A stretch of 64,000 nt of DNA from DATLMR01 sp964615905 (GTDB lineage Bacteria; Acidobacteriota; Blastocatellia; UBA7656). Positions within the stretch are counted from its first letter, which is position 1; each line of letters opens with the position of its first letter. Under the pieces are notes generated by a model. That model saw only the letters and a list, made by a program, of their open reading frames with translations. It had not been told where the DNA came from and did no database searches. Shown here piece after piece: positions 43,035-51,978 of the stretch. The DNA is taken from NCBI GenBank assembly GCA_964615905.1, contig CAZTUB010000005.1:62001-126000 (forward strand). The letters are read 5' to 3'. Made by a program: the position numbers and the translations under genes.

Positions 43035-44392
43035 ATCTTCGTAATCTCTTGTATGACGAGGCGGAACTTGCCGCTTGCTACGAGCGGTATCTCTTCGGGA
43101 AAGCTCAGCGTGATCTCCATGGTGTCGCCCATCTTTTCAGATAGTGCGGCACGTATACGGTGGCTATCCCGGTCCGTGTAGCCGGACCTTCGTCTGATCC
43201 GAAGCTCAACCTTGCCTTTTTCACGCTGATAAAACTGTATCTGGTGTACGTTGTCAAAGATGTCCGAGTGCATATTCAATGCCGTCACCGAGATCAGGTT
43301 ATCGAGCCTGCCCACAAGCACCTCTTGGTGCCAGCGGCCGCGCGTCTCTCTTAGCAATCTATAATTGCGCCCGCAGGCGCAGGACGACGGGCCGACGACT
43401 GCCCAATCGTCCGTGCGGTAGCGAATGAGCGGCATGGCAAAGTTGTCGAGCGACGTGCCGACAAGCTCGCCCATCTCGCCTTCTTCGGTCGCGTCCGCGC
43501 CTTCGGCGGTGAGCACTTCGACCACGCCGTACTCAGGGAAGATGTGATAGTTATTGCTCGCCTCGCATTCGCCCGCGAGGATGGTGGTCTCGCTGTGGCC
43601 GTACCAGGAAAATAGCCGCGCGCCGTAGAAAGATTCTATAAACTCGCGCTGGCCGGGATAGAGGTTCTCGGATGACGCGAGTATGGCTTTGAACCGGGGC
43701 GGCTCCTGACCGAGCGCTTGCAGGTGTCGCGCAAAGTCTATGACCGCCGACGGGTACGAGTGCAGAAACGGCAGCCGTTTCTCTCGCATGACGCGAGCGT
43801 AAGCGGCCACGTTTTCAGGGGTCATATGAAAGTTGGAGAAGACATAGGATCGCTCCGAAACCTGATACTCCCAGTGGCGGCGGTTCTTGACCGCCCAGCC
43901 CCTCAGCGCAGCCCGCAGGTCTCGCGGGCGAAACCCCACGCGCGCCCACTGCGTGAACATGAAAGCTCGCTCGCGCCCGCCCGCGTGCTTGAGGTTGTAG
44001 ACTCCGAGAGGCGTGCCCATCGTGCCGCCGGTCGTGAAGTAGAGCCTGTCGCGCGGCTTTATATTCTCGGCAAGAAGATCGCGCAGGTTTTCGCGCACGG
44101 TCTCTTTGTCCAGAAGCGGCAGTACGCGCAGGTCTGCGACCGTTCGCACGCCTTCGGGGTCGAACCCGCGCTCTCGAAAGAGCCTGCGATAATAAGGCAC
44201 ATTCTTCGCAGCGTGACATAACATGCGGCGGAGCTTTTTCAGCTGATAATCCGCGAGCCTGTCTTCGCTCCAATGCTCGGACTGTTTTAGCAGGCTTAGT
44301 GTGGGCGCATACTGCGGCCCGTAGCATATAGGATCGGGCAGGCGGTAGTAGACCGGCTTTAATAGGGATTTAATCGAGTCTTTCGCGCCCAT
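43016..44392 (-). CDS. CapK/PaaK-like adenylate-forming protein (phenylacetate-CoA ligase family)
   Basis: 458 aa from ATG 44392; upstream in-frame sequence overlaps the next gene and is not used. It has the reduced adenylation fold of the CapK/PaaK group: the N-terminal motif AAKNVPYYRRLF, the ATP-binding TGGTMGTPLG (Thr/Gly-rich loop), YGHSET, and IRYRTDDW with a CACGRNYRLL segment. In polysaccharide clusters, CapK-type proteins are thought to activate or transfer an acyl group; the true reaction here is unknown. It is the last gene of the operon. Its C-terminal residues come from palindrome copy C, so the natural end may have been altered. Confidence 0.84.
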   Translation of the reverse strand: MGAKDSIKSLLKPVYYRLPDPICYGPQYAPTLSLLKQSEHWSEDRLADYQLKKLRRMLCHAAKNVPYYRRLFRERGFDPEGVRTVADLRVLPLLDKETVRENLRDLLAENIKPRDRLYFTTGGTMGTPLGVYNLKHAGGRERAFMFTQWARVGFRPRDLRAALRGWAVKNRRHWEYQVSERSYVFSNFHMTPENVAAYARVMREKRLPFLHSYPSAVIDFARHLQALGQEPPRFKAILASSENLYPGQREFIESFYGARLFSWYGHSETTILAGECEASNNYHIFPEYGVVEVLTAEGADATEEGEMGELVGTSLDNFAMPLIRYRTDDWAVVGPSSCACGRNYRLLRETRGRWHQEVLVGRLDNLISVTALNMHSDIFDNVHQIQFYQREKGKVELRIRRRSGYTDRDSHRIRAALSEKMGDTMEITLSFPEEIPLVASGKFRLVIQEITKIVNREP

Positions 44393-44439
44393 CGAAAGCC
44401 TTATAACGCGCCGCGAGCCTGTCGAGCGCCCGAAACCTT

Positions 44440-46818
44440 CTAACCTTTCGCGCCCACCGGCTCCGCGACCCTGAGCGCAGACCCTGCCTGCTCGTCGCTT
44501 CCTTGCGGGCGAGTGATAAAGAAAACAGCCGCGAGATAGAGCAACGAGCCTACGACGAGCGCCTGATTGAACCCCGTCAGGATGGCGATGACAAGCGCGG
44601 CGACCGACCCCATGACGGAGGTCGCGCCGTTTACGCCCCACGCCCACGGAATTATCTCAGGCTGGTTGCGCGCAAGCAGGCGTATCCCCATCGGCATAGG
44701 CATTCCCATAACAGTTGCCAGCGGCCCCATCAGCGCAATTGCTATCAGGATGCGCAACGGGTGCGCCAGGTGGACGAGCCCGTAAAAGATGGGCGGCAGC
44801 ACGACTATGTAAACAAAGACGAGCGCGACCACCGCGACAAGGATTTTGATGATCGTCTTTGACAGCCCGGCTTCGGCAAAGCGCCCGCTCAGGTAACTGC
44901 CGATGGCGCTGAACGTGAGCAGCGAGAAAAGGACCACTGCGAGCGCGTAGACGGGGTGTCCGAGAAAGAGTATGAACTTCTGAATCATCGCCACCTCGAC
45001 GATGATAAAACCCGCGCCTAGACATCCGAAGTAGAGCAGGTAAGAGAGCCGCCCGCCGCCTTGTTTAAGCTCGCGCCCCCGCGCAAGGACAAGCGGCCCG
45101 ATGATGAACAGAATCACCATGACGGTAGTGATAGCGAGCAGCGCGAACAGTACGAACGTGCCGAGATTGGTCTTCTGCCACTCGCCCGCGCCGCTCAACG
45201 CGCGGCCGAGATTCGACAACCGTATCGAGTTAAAGAAGAACGGGTTGTTGTCCCAGGTCGGGTCCACGTTCGTCTCGAAGGATTGCCATACCTGTTCAGG
45301 GTCGTCGGCCTCGATCATCCGTGTGAAGACGTTGGCGGGCCTCGTCAGCGGAGTGTATAAAAGCTCGAACCCGTTAAGGGCCGCGTGCGCTTCGATTGCT
45401 CGAACCTCTTCGTCCGTGAACTCGCTCTTCTTAAAAAGAAAAGTTGCGGGGGTCCGCTCGTCGTTGTAGCGGGCATCGCGGATGAGCATGACGTGGCGGG
45501 GCGCGTTCCCGATCCCAAGCTCTGTCATCATCGCTCGCGTCAGCGTCAGCAATCTGAGCAACTGGTCGGGCGGCTCGAAATACCACCGCGTCATCGTAAA
45601 GATGCCGTCGTCTGTGAGGTGAGTCGCGTAATCCTTGAACGCTTCGACCGTGTAGAGGTTGTTTTCGGTAAGCGAGAATGCGCCCGCCGCCGTCGCCGCC
45701 CACGTGTCGACCATCGTCGCTTGCAGTATGTCGTAGCGGTCGCTCGACCGCCGGATAAAGCTCCGGCCTTCATCGACGACGAGCCGCACTTCCGGGTGAT
45801 GGTATATGCCGCCCGAATAACTCTTAAACGGTTCCGACGACATCACGTCTTCAGCGATGATCGGGTTGATCTCGACCGCTGTGATCGCGCGCGCGCCGAA
45901 CAACCGCGCGGCCAAAACGTCATAGCCGCCGCCGGGTCCGACTATCAACACGTTCGGCTGATGTTTGAGGTGATAGACGAGCGCGGCTATGCGATTGCGC
46001 TCGCTTTCATGCCTTGCGAAATCGTTCGAATCCTTTACTATCCCGGTCGCGGCGTCGGCGTCGATCTTTATCTCTACAAGGTCGTTCAGGTCGCCTTCGA
46101 CAGTGATGCGCGAAAAAGAGTTCCACTTCGAGAAGAGGACTCTATTCTCTTTAAGCCCCTTCGACTGTTTGATGTCGATTGCGCGGGTCGCGCTGTTGTA
46201 AGCCGCGAGCCCCGCGAATGCCGCGGCAAACAGAAGCGACGCTGCGAGATAACCGCGCCCGCCCGGCGTGGCTGTGCTAAAGAGCGCGGCTGCCAGGGCC
46301 GCGAGCGCCGCGACGATTATCACGGTGTTGATAGCGCCTATGAGGTTTAAGACGGGGATCATCAGCAGACACCCCAGTGCTGCCCCCGCAAGGTCGAACA
46401 GGTACAACCGGCTTATATCTTTGGCGAGCCTCGTGATGGAGAGCGTCACCGCGCACCCGCCAAAGAAGAAGGGAAGCGAGGTCGCCGCGTAAATCCGAGC
46501 CAGCTTGTAATAGTTCTCTTCGCCCATCTCGAACGCCAGCGGGTTTGCGAGTATCACGTAGAGCGCAAAAACCGTGGTTACCGCAAAGAGGATCGAAGCA
46601 AGGCTCAGCCACTGGCCCGTGCGCTCGCCGGCAAGCCTGCGCTGTACGAGATAGATAAAGACGCCGCTCGCGCCCGATCCGAACAGCGCCAGCGAGATCG
46701 CCAGGAAGGCGAAGTGATAATACATCGTCGCCGAAAAGAGCCGCGTCAGCGACAGCTCAAGCATCAAGATCGAAAGCGTTATCAGGCCGATACCCGCGAA
46801 GATTCTTCTATGATCCAT
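44440..46818 (-). CDS. Multipass membrane protein with spermidine-synthase-like methyltransferase domain
   Basis: 792 aa. An N-terminal set of about 6-7 hydrophobic helices (~1-210) precedes a Rossmann domain (~290-400) with VLIVGPGGGYDVLAARLFGA (cofactor loop), AVEINPII and the acidic VDEGRSFI segment. A second set of about 7 helices (~560-780) follows. This is the fused MFS/spermidine-synthase-like group found in many bacteria. Whether it transfers an aminopropyl or methyl group or only transports is unknown. Its start overlaps the end of the upstream glycosyltransferase gene by 11 bp, so it is part of the polysaccharide operon. Confidence 0.82.
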   Translation of the reverse strand: MDHRRIFAGIGLITLSILMLELSLTRLFSATMYYHFAFLAISLALFGSGASGVFIYLVQRRLAGERTGQWLSLASILFAVTTVFALYVILANPLAFEMGEENYYKLARIYAATSLPFFFGGCAVTLSITRLAKDISRLYLFDLAGAALGCLLMIPVLNLIGAINTVIIVAALAALAAALFSTATPGGRGYLAASLLFAAAFAGLAAYNSATRAIDIKQSKGLKENRVLFSKWNSFSRITVEGDLNDLVEIKIDADAATGIVKDSNDFARHESERNRIAALVYHLKHQPNVLIVGPGGGYDVLAARLFGARAITAVEINPIIAEDVMSSEPFKSYSGGIYHHPEVRLVVDEGRSFIRRSSDRYDILQATMVDTWAATAAGAFSLTENNLYTVEAFKDYATHLTDDGIFTMTRWYFEPPDQLLRLLTLTRAMMTELGIGNAPRHVMLIRDARYNDERTPATFLFKKSEFTDEEVRAIEAHAALNGFELLYTPLTRPANVFTRMIEADDPEQVWQSFETNVDPTWDNNPFFFNSIRLSNLGRALSGAGEWQKTNLGTFVLFALLAITTVMVILFIIGPLVLARGRELKQGGGRLSYLLYFGCLGAGFIIVEVAMIQKFILFLGHPVYALAVVLFSLLTFSAIGSYLSGRFAEAGLSKTIIKILVAVVALVFVYIVVLPPIFYGLVHLAHPLRILIAIALMGPLATVMGMPMPMGIRLLARNQPEIIPWAWGVNGATSVMGSVAALVIAILTGFNQALVVGSLLYLAAVFFITRPQGSDEQAGSALRVAEPVGAKG

Positions 46819-48013
46819 TTCCCACTCTGCCCTTGACCCTCAGTCCTAAAATATCCCTGCTCACCTCTTCGGTCCGCGCGTCCCAGGTCGACTCTTTTAC
46901 GGCCTGCTGTCGCGCGTGGCGGTCCGCTGCCGTGTCGTTGCCGAGCGCGTCTTCAACCTTTCGGATGAAATCGTCATACCCGCGCGAAATGCGCAGTATA
47001 CCATCGAGTGACTCGTACTCGTAAAGCGGCGTTATCACCACTGGCTTGCCTGTCGCCAGGTACTCTCTGACTTTGATCGCGCTGCCGTAGCTGACAAACT
47101 CGTTGTCGGTCACCCACGGCAGCACGCACACGTCGAACGAAGCGGCATAACGCGGCATCTCGGCGTAAGGCTTTGAGCCGAGGTAATGGACGTTCGGCAA
47201 ACTTTCTATATCGAGCCGCGCGGCCTTTAACCCCATCAGAACCCAGTGCCAGTCGGGTCGCCGCTCGCTTATGTAGCGGATCATCTGCTGGTCGAGCAGC
47301 CACGTCTCTATCGCGCCGAAGTAGCCGAGGCGCGGGCGAGGGATTCGAGCCACATCTGCGGGCTCCTCCCAGCGGTCCGCCGCCTGCGCGAAATGATCGA
47401 AGTCAACCGCCTGGGCCAGCATACGCGATTTCGCAAGCGTGTGCGGATAGGCGGCGAGGTGCTCTTCATAAAGCTTGCGGCCAGAAAAATAGATCAGGTC
47501 CGCCCGCTCGACCAGTTCTTCATGCATGCGGGTTATGATATTGCCGCTCGTCGCGTGGTCCATCCGGTTAGCGTCGTACTTGTCGGAGACTTGATAGATC
47601 AACGCGCGCTCAGACAACCGGCCCGCCATGTCGCGCGCGGTCGGTATGGCGATCCACAGCAGCGGGCTTCTCATGTCAAAAGCGATCATCAGCAACTTCA
47701 TCTGAAGCGACAACAGCCAGCGGTTAAGAGCGCGGCCCCACGGGCTTGAATAAAACGGCGTGACGATGGGCGAGACGACTATGATCCCTTCCTCGGTCCG
47801 GCGGACAAAGCGCGCGTAGCTTTTGAGCTTGCGTTTGATCTTGCCGAAAAAATCGGGGCTCTTGACCGAGGGCAGACCCATCGAGATGGAGTTGACGAAG
47901 ATTACGCGGTTGCCTGCGCGAGCGAACCTCCGCATTATGTGGTTCTTCGAATGCGGGTGGTGATACCACCAGTCCTCGCCTGCGAAACAGATTATCGATT
48001 GGTTTTCGAGCAT
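46808..48013 (-). CDS. Family-1-type glycosyltransferase (GT-B)
   Basis: 401 aa from ATG 48013 (a GTG at 48040 would add nine residues). A GT-B fold is suggested by the N-terminal SIICFAGEDWWYHHPHSKNHIM, a central RLGYFGAIETWLLDQQMIRY region, and the C-terminal donor-site part with DVCVLPWVTDNEF and SYGSAIKVREYLATGKPVV, in which the Lys-x2-Glu-Tyr pattern stands for the usual E-x7-E. It is cytoplasmic or peripheral membrane. It probably adds one sugar to the lipid-linked repeat unit made by this operon; donor and acceptor are unknown. It starts 50 bp after the methyltransferase-glycosyltransferase fusion gene. Confidence 0.82.
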   Translation of the reverse strand: MLENQSIICFAGEDWWYHHPHSKNHIMRRFARAGNRVIFVNSISMGLPSVKSPDFFGKIKRKLKSYARFVRRTEEGIIVVSPIVTPFYSSPWGRALNRWLLSLQMKLLMIAFDMRSPLLWIAIPTARDMAGRLSERALIYQVSDKYDANRMDHATSGNIITRMHEELVERADLIYFSGRKLYEEHLAAYPHTLAKSRMLAQAVDFDHFAQAADRWEEPADVARIPRPRLGYFGAIETWLLDQQMIRYISERRPDWHWVLMGLKAARLDIESLPNVHYLGSKPYAEMPRYAASFDVCVLPWVTDNEFVSYGSAIKVREYLATGKPVVITPLYEYESLDGILRISRGYDDFIRKVEDALGNDTAADRHARQQAVKESTWDARTEEVSRDILGLRVKGRVGNGS

Positions 48014-48062
48014 AGAAGGAAGCCGCTGAGGCCGCTGCACAGGTGAGACAGAAGATTCTTCG

Positions 48063-50642
48063 CTAAACCTTAAGCCCTTTCTTAAAGACTCGCTCGGCGT
48101 TGTGCCGCCAGGTGTACCGCTCTATGACCTTCTGCCGCGCATTCTTGCCGAGTCGCTCGCGCAAGTGCGCATCAGCGGCGAGCCGCTCGATGCTGCGCGC
48201 CAGCGCGTCCGGGTCACCCGGCGCGACTAAAATCCCTGTCTGCTCGTCGCCTATCACGTCGGCAATCTGGCCGAGGCGGCTGGCGACGATTGGCCGGGCC
48301 ATCGCCATATACTCGAACAGCTTTGTCGGAGACCCGAAGAACTCGCTGCCGTCTTCACTCTCGACGTGAGGCGACACGAGTATGTCGCAAGCGTCAAGAT
48401 AAGCGCGCACGCTCTTGTGCTCGATGCGACCTGTGAAGGTCGCAGTCTGAGATTTGCCCGCGTCCTCAAGACGCGCTTCGGTCATCGCTCGCTGGTCGCC
48501 GTCGCCTATGAAAAGGAAATGGCAGTTTGCCGGTTCCGCAACTCGCGTGGCCGCTTCGGCAAGCACAGGCGCTCCGTGCCACGGTCCGAACGTCCCAAGA
48601 AACCCGACGACCACGCGATCATCAATGCCAAGCTCGCGGCGAATCTCACGACCTCCACAGCCAGGGTAAAACTCGTCCGCGTCAACGCCGTTCGGGTTCG
48701 TGATAACACGCGCGGGCTCGACGCCTGCCTCGATCAGGTTGCGCCGCTCTACCTCCGAGACTACAAAGATCAGATCGGCTGCGCGGTGGTTAAGCCGCTC
48801 GAACCGCTCCAGAAGCCATAGCTGGTCGATAGGGTCCCAGTGACGGCCCAGCCACAACTCAGACCCGTTGTACTCAAGAAGCAGCGGCAGGCCCGTCATC
48901 ATCGACAAAACGACGCCTGTCCAGTTGAACCGGCTGTAGCGTTGATAGATAAAAGCCGTCTCGCCGGTATCGCCACGGTCGCGGATATAGCCGAGCGCGC
49001 GGACAGTAAAGACAAGGTTATTCCAAAGCTCAAACAGCACCCTGGTGGCGCTGATTTCGGGCGATAAAGGGATAATGTTGACTTCGACGCCGGGATTTTC
49101 GATGCCGACATCGCCCACGGTGACGAATTTCAGTTGATGACCGAGCGCGAGCGCGCCGCGCGTGAATCCCGCGACGTGGCTCGCCATGCCGCCTGCCGAG
49201 GCCGCGCCCGTAAGCGTCGAAGCCGAAAGCGTGCCCCTCAGATAAAGGACCGCCTGAGGTTCGCCATCTCGAAAGGTCCGTGGTGGCGACGCAGACTCGC
49301 GCGTCATCTTGCGATAGCCAAGCAGGGCTCCCAGCATCACAGTGAGAAGCCACGAAAGCGGAACGAGCAGCCCGTAGCCCAGGATTAGCTCAAGCGCGAG
49401 CCGGGGCGCTTCGAGCGCAAACGCGCCCGCGCGTCGGCGTGAAATCTTTCGGCCAGCGCAGTCTCCGAGCAGGATGCGCCGCGCGCCCGCGAGAGCCGCA
49501 AACATTATTATCGAGCCGCGCGCGCTCTGCGCGTTCAAGTCCGATGTAAATACCGCAAATGTATCGGGAGCAAGTTCGCGGATTCGCGCAAGCGCTTCGC
49601 GTTTCGATCCCCATTTCAAATCGGCCTTGTTCAGCAGGACGATCTCTTTATCCTTGATCTGATCCGAGGCCCAGCGTTCCGCCGCGTCTTTGTTACCCGA
49701 AAGGTCGAGCAGCGCCGCCACCCCCTTGCGACTGGCGGCGCGCGCGCGCGAGTCGGCTTGTGTAGAGATCTGGTGAGTTGACGAAGGCAGCGATTTTTCG
49801 GCCGTTATTATCAGGTTCCAGCCAAAACGGACCGCGAGCCATGTGAAGAGAGGTTCGGGGAGTTTTTTGCCGACCACCCCAAGCTCGGGGCGGGTCAATT
49901 GGTTTACTTCAACGGCGCAGCGGCCAAAGTCTTTGAACAGCTCGTAGCTTTCGCCGCGCGTGAAAGCTTTGACAAGCGGACGCCCGCCAGTTTCCGTGTG
50001 CTCGACATAGCGGCTCATGATCTCGGCAGGGCCGTATTTGAATAACTCGCCGCCGAAGATGCCGCGCTTGAGCATGAGCCCGAGCCAGTAATAAAAAGAG
50101 CTGCGGTGATAGACCATCACGACCGCTTTGCCGCCGGGGCGCAGCACGCGGTGAATCTCACTCACTGCGCGCTGGGTATCGGGCGTGTGGTGTATGACTC
50201 CGAACGAGTAGACCAGATCGAAACTCTCGTCCGGGAAGCTCAGATTCTCGGCGTCGCTTATGGAGAACTGGCCTTCGAGGCCGTAGACTTTGAACCTGCG
50301 CCGCGCGATCTCTACGCTGCGCGGCGTCAGGTCGCAGCCCGTTACGACCGCGCCGCCTCTGGCAAACTGCAAGAGGTCCGTGCCGGTCCCGCAACCGACT
50401 TCGAGAACGCGCTTGTGCTCATACCTGTCGAACCCAATTACCTTTTTCATCCACGGCGCGTAGATGCGGTAGCGGTAATCTTCAATCGCGTCGAAATACC
50501 CGCGCGTGCCGAATTCAAGCCCGCGCGCCACGTGCGCCCCGCAAGGGTTCTTGCTCCACTGCTCAAGCGCGCGGCGCTTCGCCTGCTCGGCTGCGGGCCG
50601 AATCGGTGCGAGCGAAGCTGCCTGTTTTTCGAGACTATTCAT
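48063..50642 (-). CDS. Methyltransferase-glycosyltransferase fusion protein
   Basis: 859 aa in one uninterrupted frame with three parts. Residues ~1-290 are a class I SAM methyltransferase (VLEVGCGTGTDLLQFA, then GCDLTPRSVEIARRRF, DLVYSFGVIHHTPD). Residues ~300-450 are an unassigned Rossmann-like or kinase-like segment (VVLLNKADLKWG-type sequence and DLNAQSARGSIIM), ending in a hydrophobic stretch that may span the membrane (~425-447). Residues ~470-859 are a GT4-type glycosyltransferase (NPNGVDADEF, VGFLGTFGPWHGA, EDGSEFFGSPTKLFEYMA as the E-x7-E-like site). A fusion lets one protein both modify and transfer a sugar. It is the largest biosynthetic enzyme of the operon. Confidence 0.82.
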   Translation of the reverse strand: MNSLEKQAASLAPIRPAAEQAKRRALEQWSKNPCGAHVARGLEFGTRGYFDAIEDYRYRIYAPWMKKVIGFDRYEHKRVLEVGCGTGTDLLQFARGGAVVTGCDLTPRSVEIARRRFKVYGLEGQFSISDAENLSFPDESFDLVYSFGVIHHTPDTQRAVSEIHRVLRPGGKAVVMVYHRSSFYYWLGLMLKRGIFGGELFKYGPAEIMSRYVEHTETGGRPLVKAFTRGESYELFKDFGRCAVEVNQLTRPELGVVGKKLPEPLFTWLAVRFGWNLIITAEKSLPSSTHQISTQADSRARAASRKGVAALLDLSGNKDAAERWASDQIKDKEIVLLNKADLKWGSKREALARIRELAPDTFAVFTSDLNAQSARGSIIMFAALAGARRILLGDCAGRKISRRRAGAFALEAPRLALELILGYGLLVPLSWLLTVMLGALLGYRKMTRESASPPRTFRDGEPQAVLYLRGTLSASTLTGAASAGGMASHVAGFTRGALALGHQLKFVTVGDVGIENPGVEVNIIPLSPEISATRVLFELWNNLVFTVRALGYIRDRGDTGETAFIYQRYSRFNWTGVVLSMMTGLPLLLEYNGSELWLGRHWDPIDQLWLLERFERLNHRAADLIFVVSEVERRNLIEAGVEPARVITNPNGVDADEFYPGCGGREIRRELGIDDRVVVGFLGTFGPWHGAPVLAEAATRVAEPANCHFLFIGDGDQRAMTEARLEDAGKSQTATFTGRIEHKSVRAYLDACDILVSPHVESEDGSEFFGSPTKLFEYMAMARPIVASRLGQIADVIGDEQTGILVAPGDPDALARSIERLAADAHLRERLGKNARQKVIERYTWRHNAERVFKKGLKV

Positions 50643-50645
50643 CGT

Positions 50646-51941
50646 TTATACGGTCTGGGCGACGGGCTCTTTGCACAACTCGCTGCGCAGCCTTCGATAG
50701 TAGTAAAGGTGCAGCAGGTAGTCCAGCGCCATCGCCGACGCGCTCGTCCAGGCGGCCCCCTTCACTCCGTAAAGAGGGACTATCACTATAAGCCCCGCGA
50801 CGCTTGCCACCGTAACCATAACCGCGATGTTGCGAAGCTCGGCCCCGCGCCCGTGGGAGGCAAGGAACATGTTGTACGGCTGAAAAAGACCTACGCACAG
50901 GCCGAAGACCGCGAACGGAACGAGCAGCGGCGCGGCTTCGCTGTATTCCGGGAAGAGCAGGCGGAGCGCGAACGGCCCGAACAATATAAGCCCTGTCGAT
51001 AACCCTACGAGCACGAGCGCGTTCCAGCGGGCGATTCGTCTTGGCACGCGGTCGAGCCTGGCAAAGGCGCGAAACCTCGTTATGGCAAGCGAGCGAGAGA
51101 CCGTTGAGATGGGGCTCGCGAGTTTCTGCGCCAGCGCGTATAGACCGAGCGGCGAAAGGTCCGTTACGAAATAGGCTATGATGAGGTTGTCGAACCTTGA
51201 AGATATCTGCCCGGTTATACGCGCAAGGTATACGTTCAGCCCATAGCCGCGCGCTTCCCCAAGCACGCGCTTTATATTGCCCCGCACGTCGTTGAACTTC
51301 GGCTTCAACCCGGCGAGCGCCCAGACCGCGCCCATGCCTATGCCGGATAGATAGGCCACCAGCGCAGTCCCGGCCGTCAACCGGTGCGAGAGCGCAAGCG
51401 GGACCAGTATCAACAGGTAAAGGAGCGACGTTATCAACTGGAACACAGAGAGGCGGCGAATCTGGTTCAAGCCCTGACAACTCTGTTCGACGAGCCATTG
51501 AAACGGTTGAAAAAAGGCGAAGGCGGCGACCGCAATGAGCAGCCACTTAACGTCTTTGTCGAAGAAGAAAGCGATTGGCGCGGCAGCCAGAGCCACGAAG
51601 ATTGCGAAGATTGCCCCGATCCCTGCGGCCATCAAGATGAGCGCGGCCAGCGCTCGCCGCTCGGCATTGCGCGACCCGGCCAGCGCAAGCACTCGCGAGC
51701 CTGCCGAAAAGATGCCGAACTCGAAAAACAACCCGCCAAGCACGATGATCGTCAGGCAGAACGTGAACCGGCCAAGCTCCTTCGGCTCCATCCACTTTGC
51801 CTGTATGAGGCCCGTGACAACCCCTAACGCCATCGAGCCCGTGTGCGCCGAAAAGAGCATGCCGGCTTGCCGCGATGTCTCGCCCATACGCGCCCACAGC
51901 GCGCGCGCGCCCGTCGGCCCCGAGCCTTCGCCTGCTATCAC
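50646..51941 (-). CDS. Polysaccharide flippase (Wzx/MATE-like)
   Basis: 431 aa from GTG 51941; an ATG at 51887 is an alternative. About 12 hydrophobic helices are visible. Family-like segments are SMALGVVTGLIQAKWM at the N-terminus, SRFDNLIIAYFVTDLSPLGLYALAQKLASPI in the middle and a C-terminal YGVKGAAWTSASAMALDYLLH. It should flip lipid-linked repeat units across the inner membrane, in partnership with the O-antigen ligase and Wzz-like protein of the same operon. It ends 4 bp before the start of the methyltransferase-glycosyltransferase gene. Confidence 0.85.
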   Translation of the reverse strand: MIAGEGSGPTGARALWARMGETSRQAGMLFSAHTGSMALGVVTGLIQAKWMEPKELGRFTFCLTIIVLGGLFFEFGIFSAGSRVLALAGSRNAERRALAALILMAAGIGAIFAIFVALAAAPIAFFFDKDVKWLLIAVAAFAFFQPFQWLVEQSCQGLNQIRRLSVFQLITSLLYLLILVPLALSHRLTAGTALVAYLSGIGMGAVWALAGLKPKFNDVRGNIKRVLGEARGYGLNVYLARITGQISSRFDNLIIAYFVTDLSPLGLYALAQKLASPISTVSRSLAITRFRAFARLDRVPRRIARWNALVLVGLSTGLILFGPFALRLLFPEYSEAAPLLVPFAVFGLCVGLFQPYNMFLASHGRGAELRNIAVMVTVASVAGLIVIVPLYGVKGAAWTSASAMALDYLLHLYYYRRLRSELCKEPVAQTV

Positions 51942-51978
51942 AGATGATTGCGCTTCGATCTTCAGACGCTCGTGCTCC

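Noticed and set aside
44393..44647. N-terminal extension of the CapK-like protein
   Set aside because: The extra in-frame sequence overlaps the upstream membrane-protein gene and has no family similarity; ATG 44392 begins the conserved protein.
48063..50642. Sequencing error joining two genes in the methyltransferase-glycosyltransferase frame
   Set aside because: The frame is continuous with normal codon use and no internal start with a ribosome-binding site is obvious; kept as a fusion but flagged for read checking.
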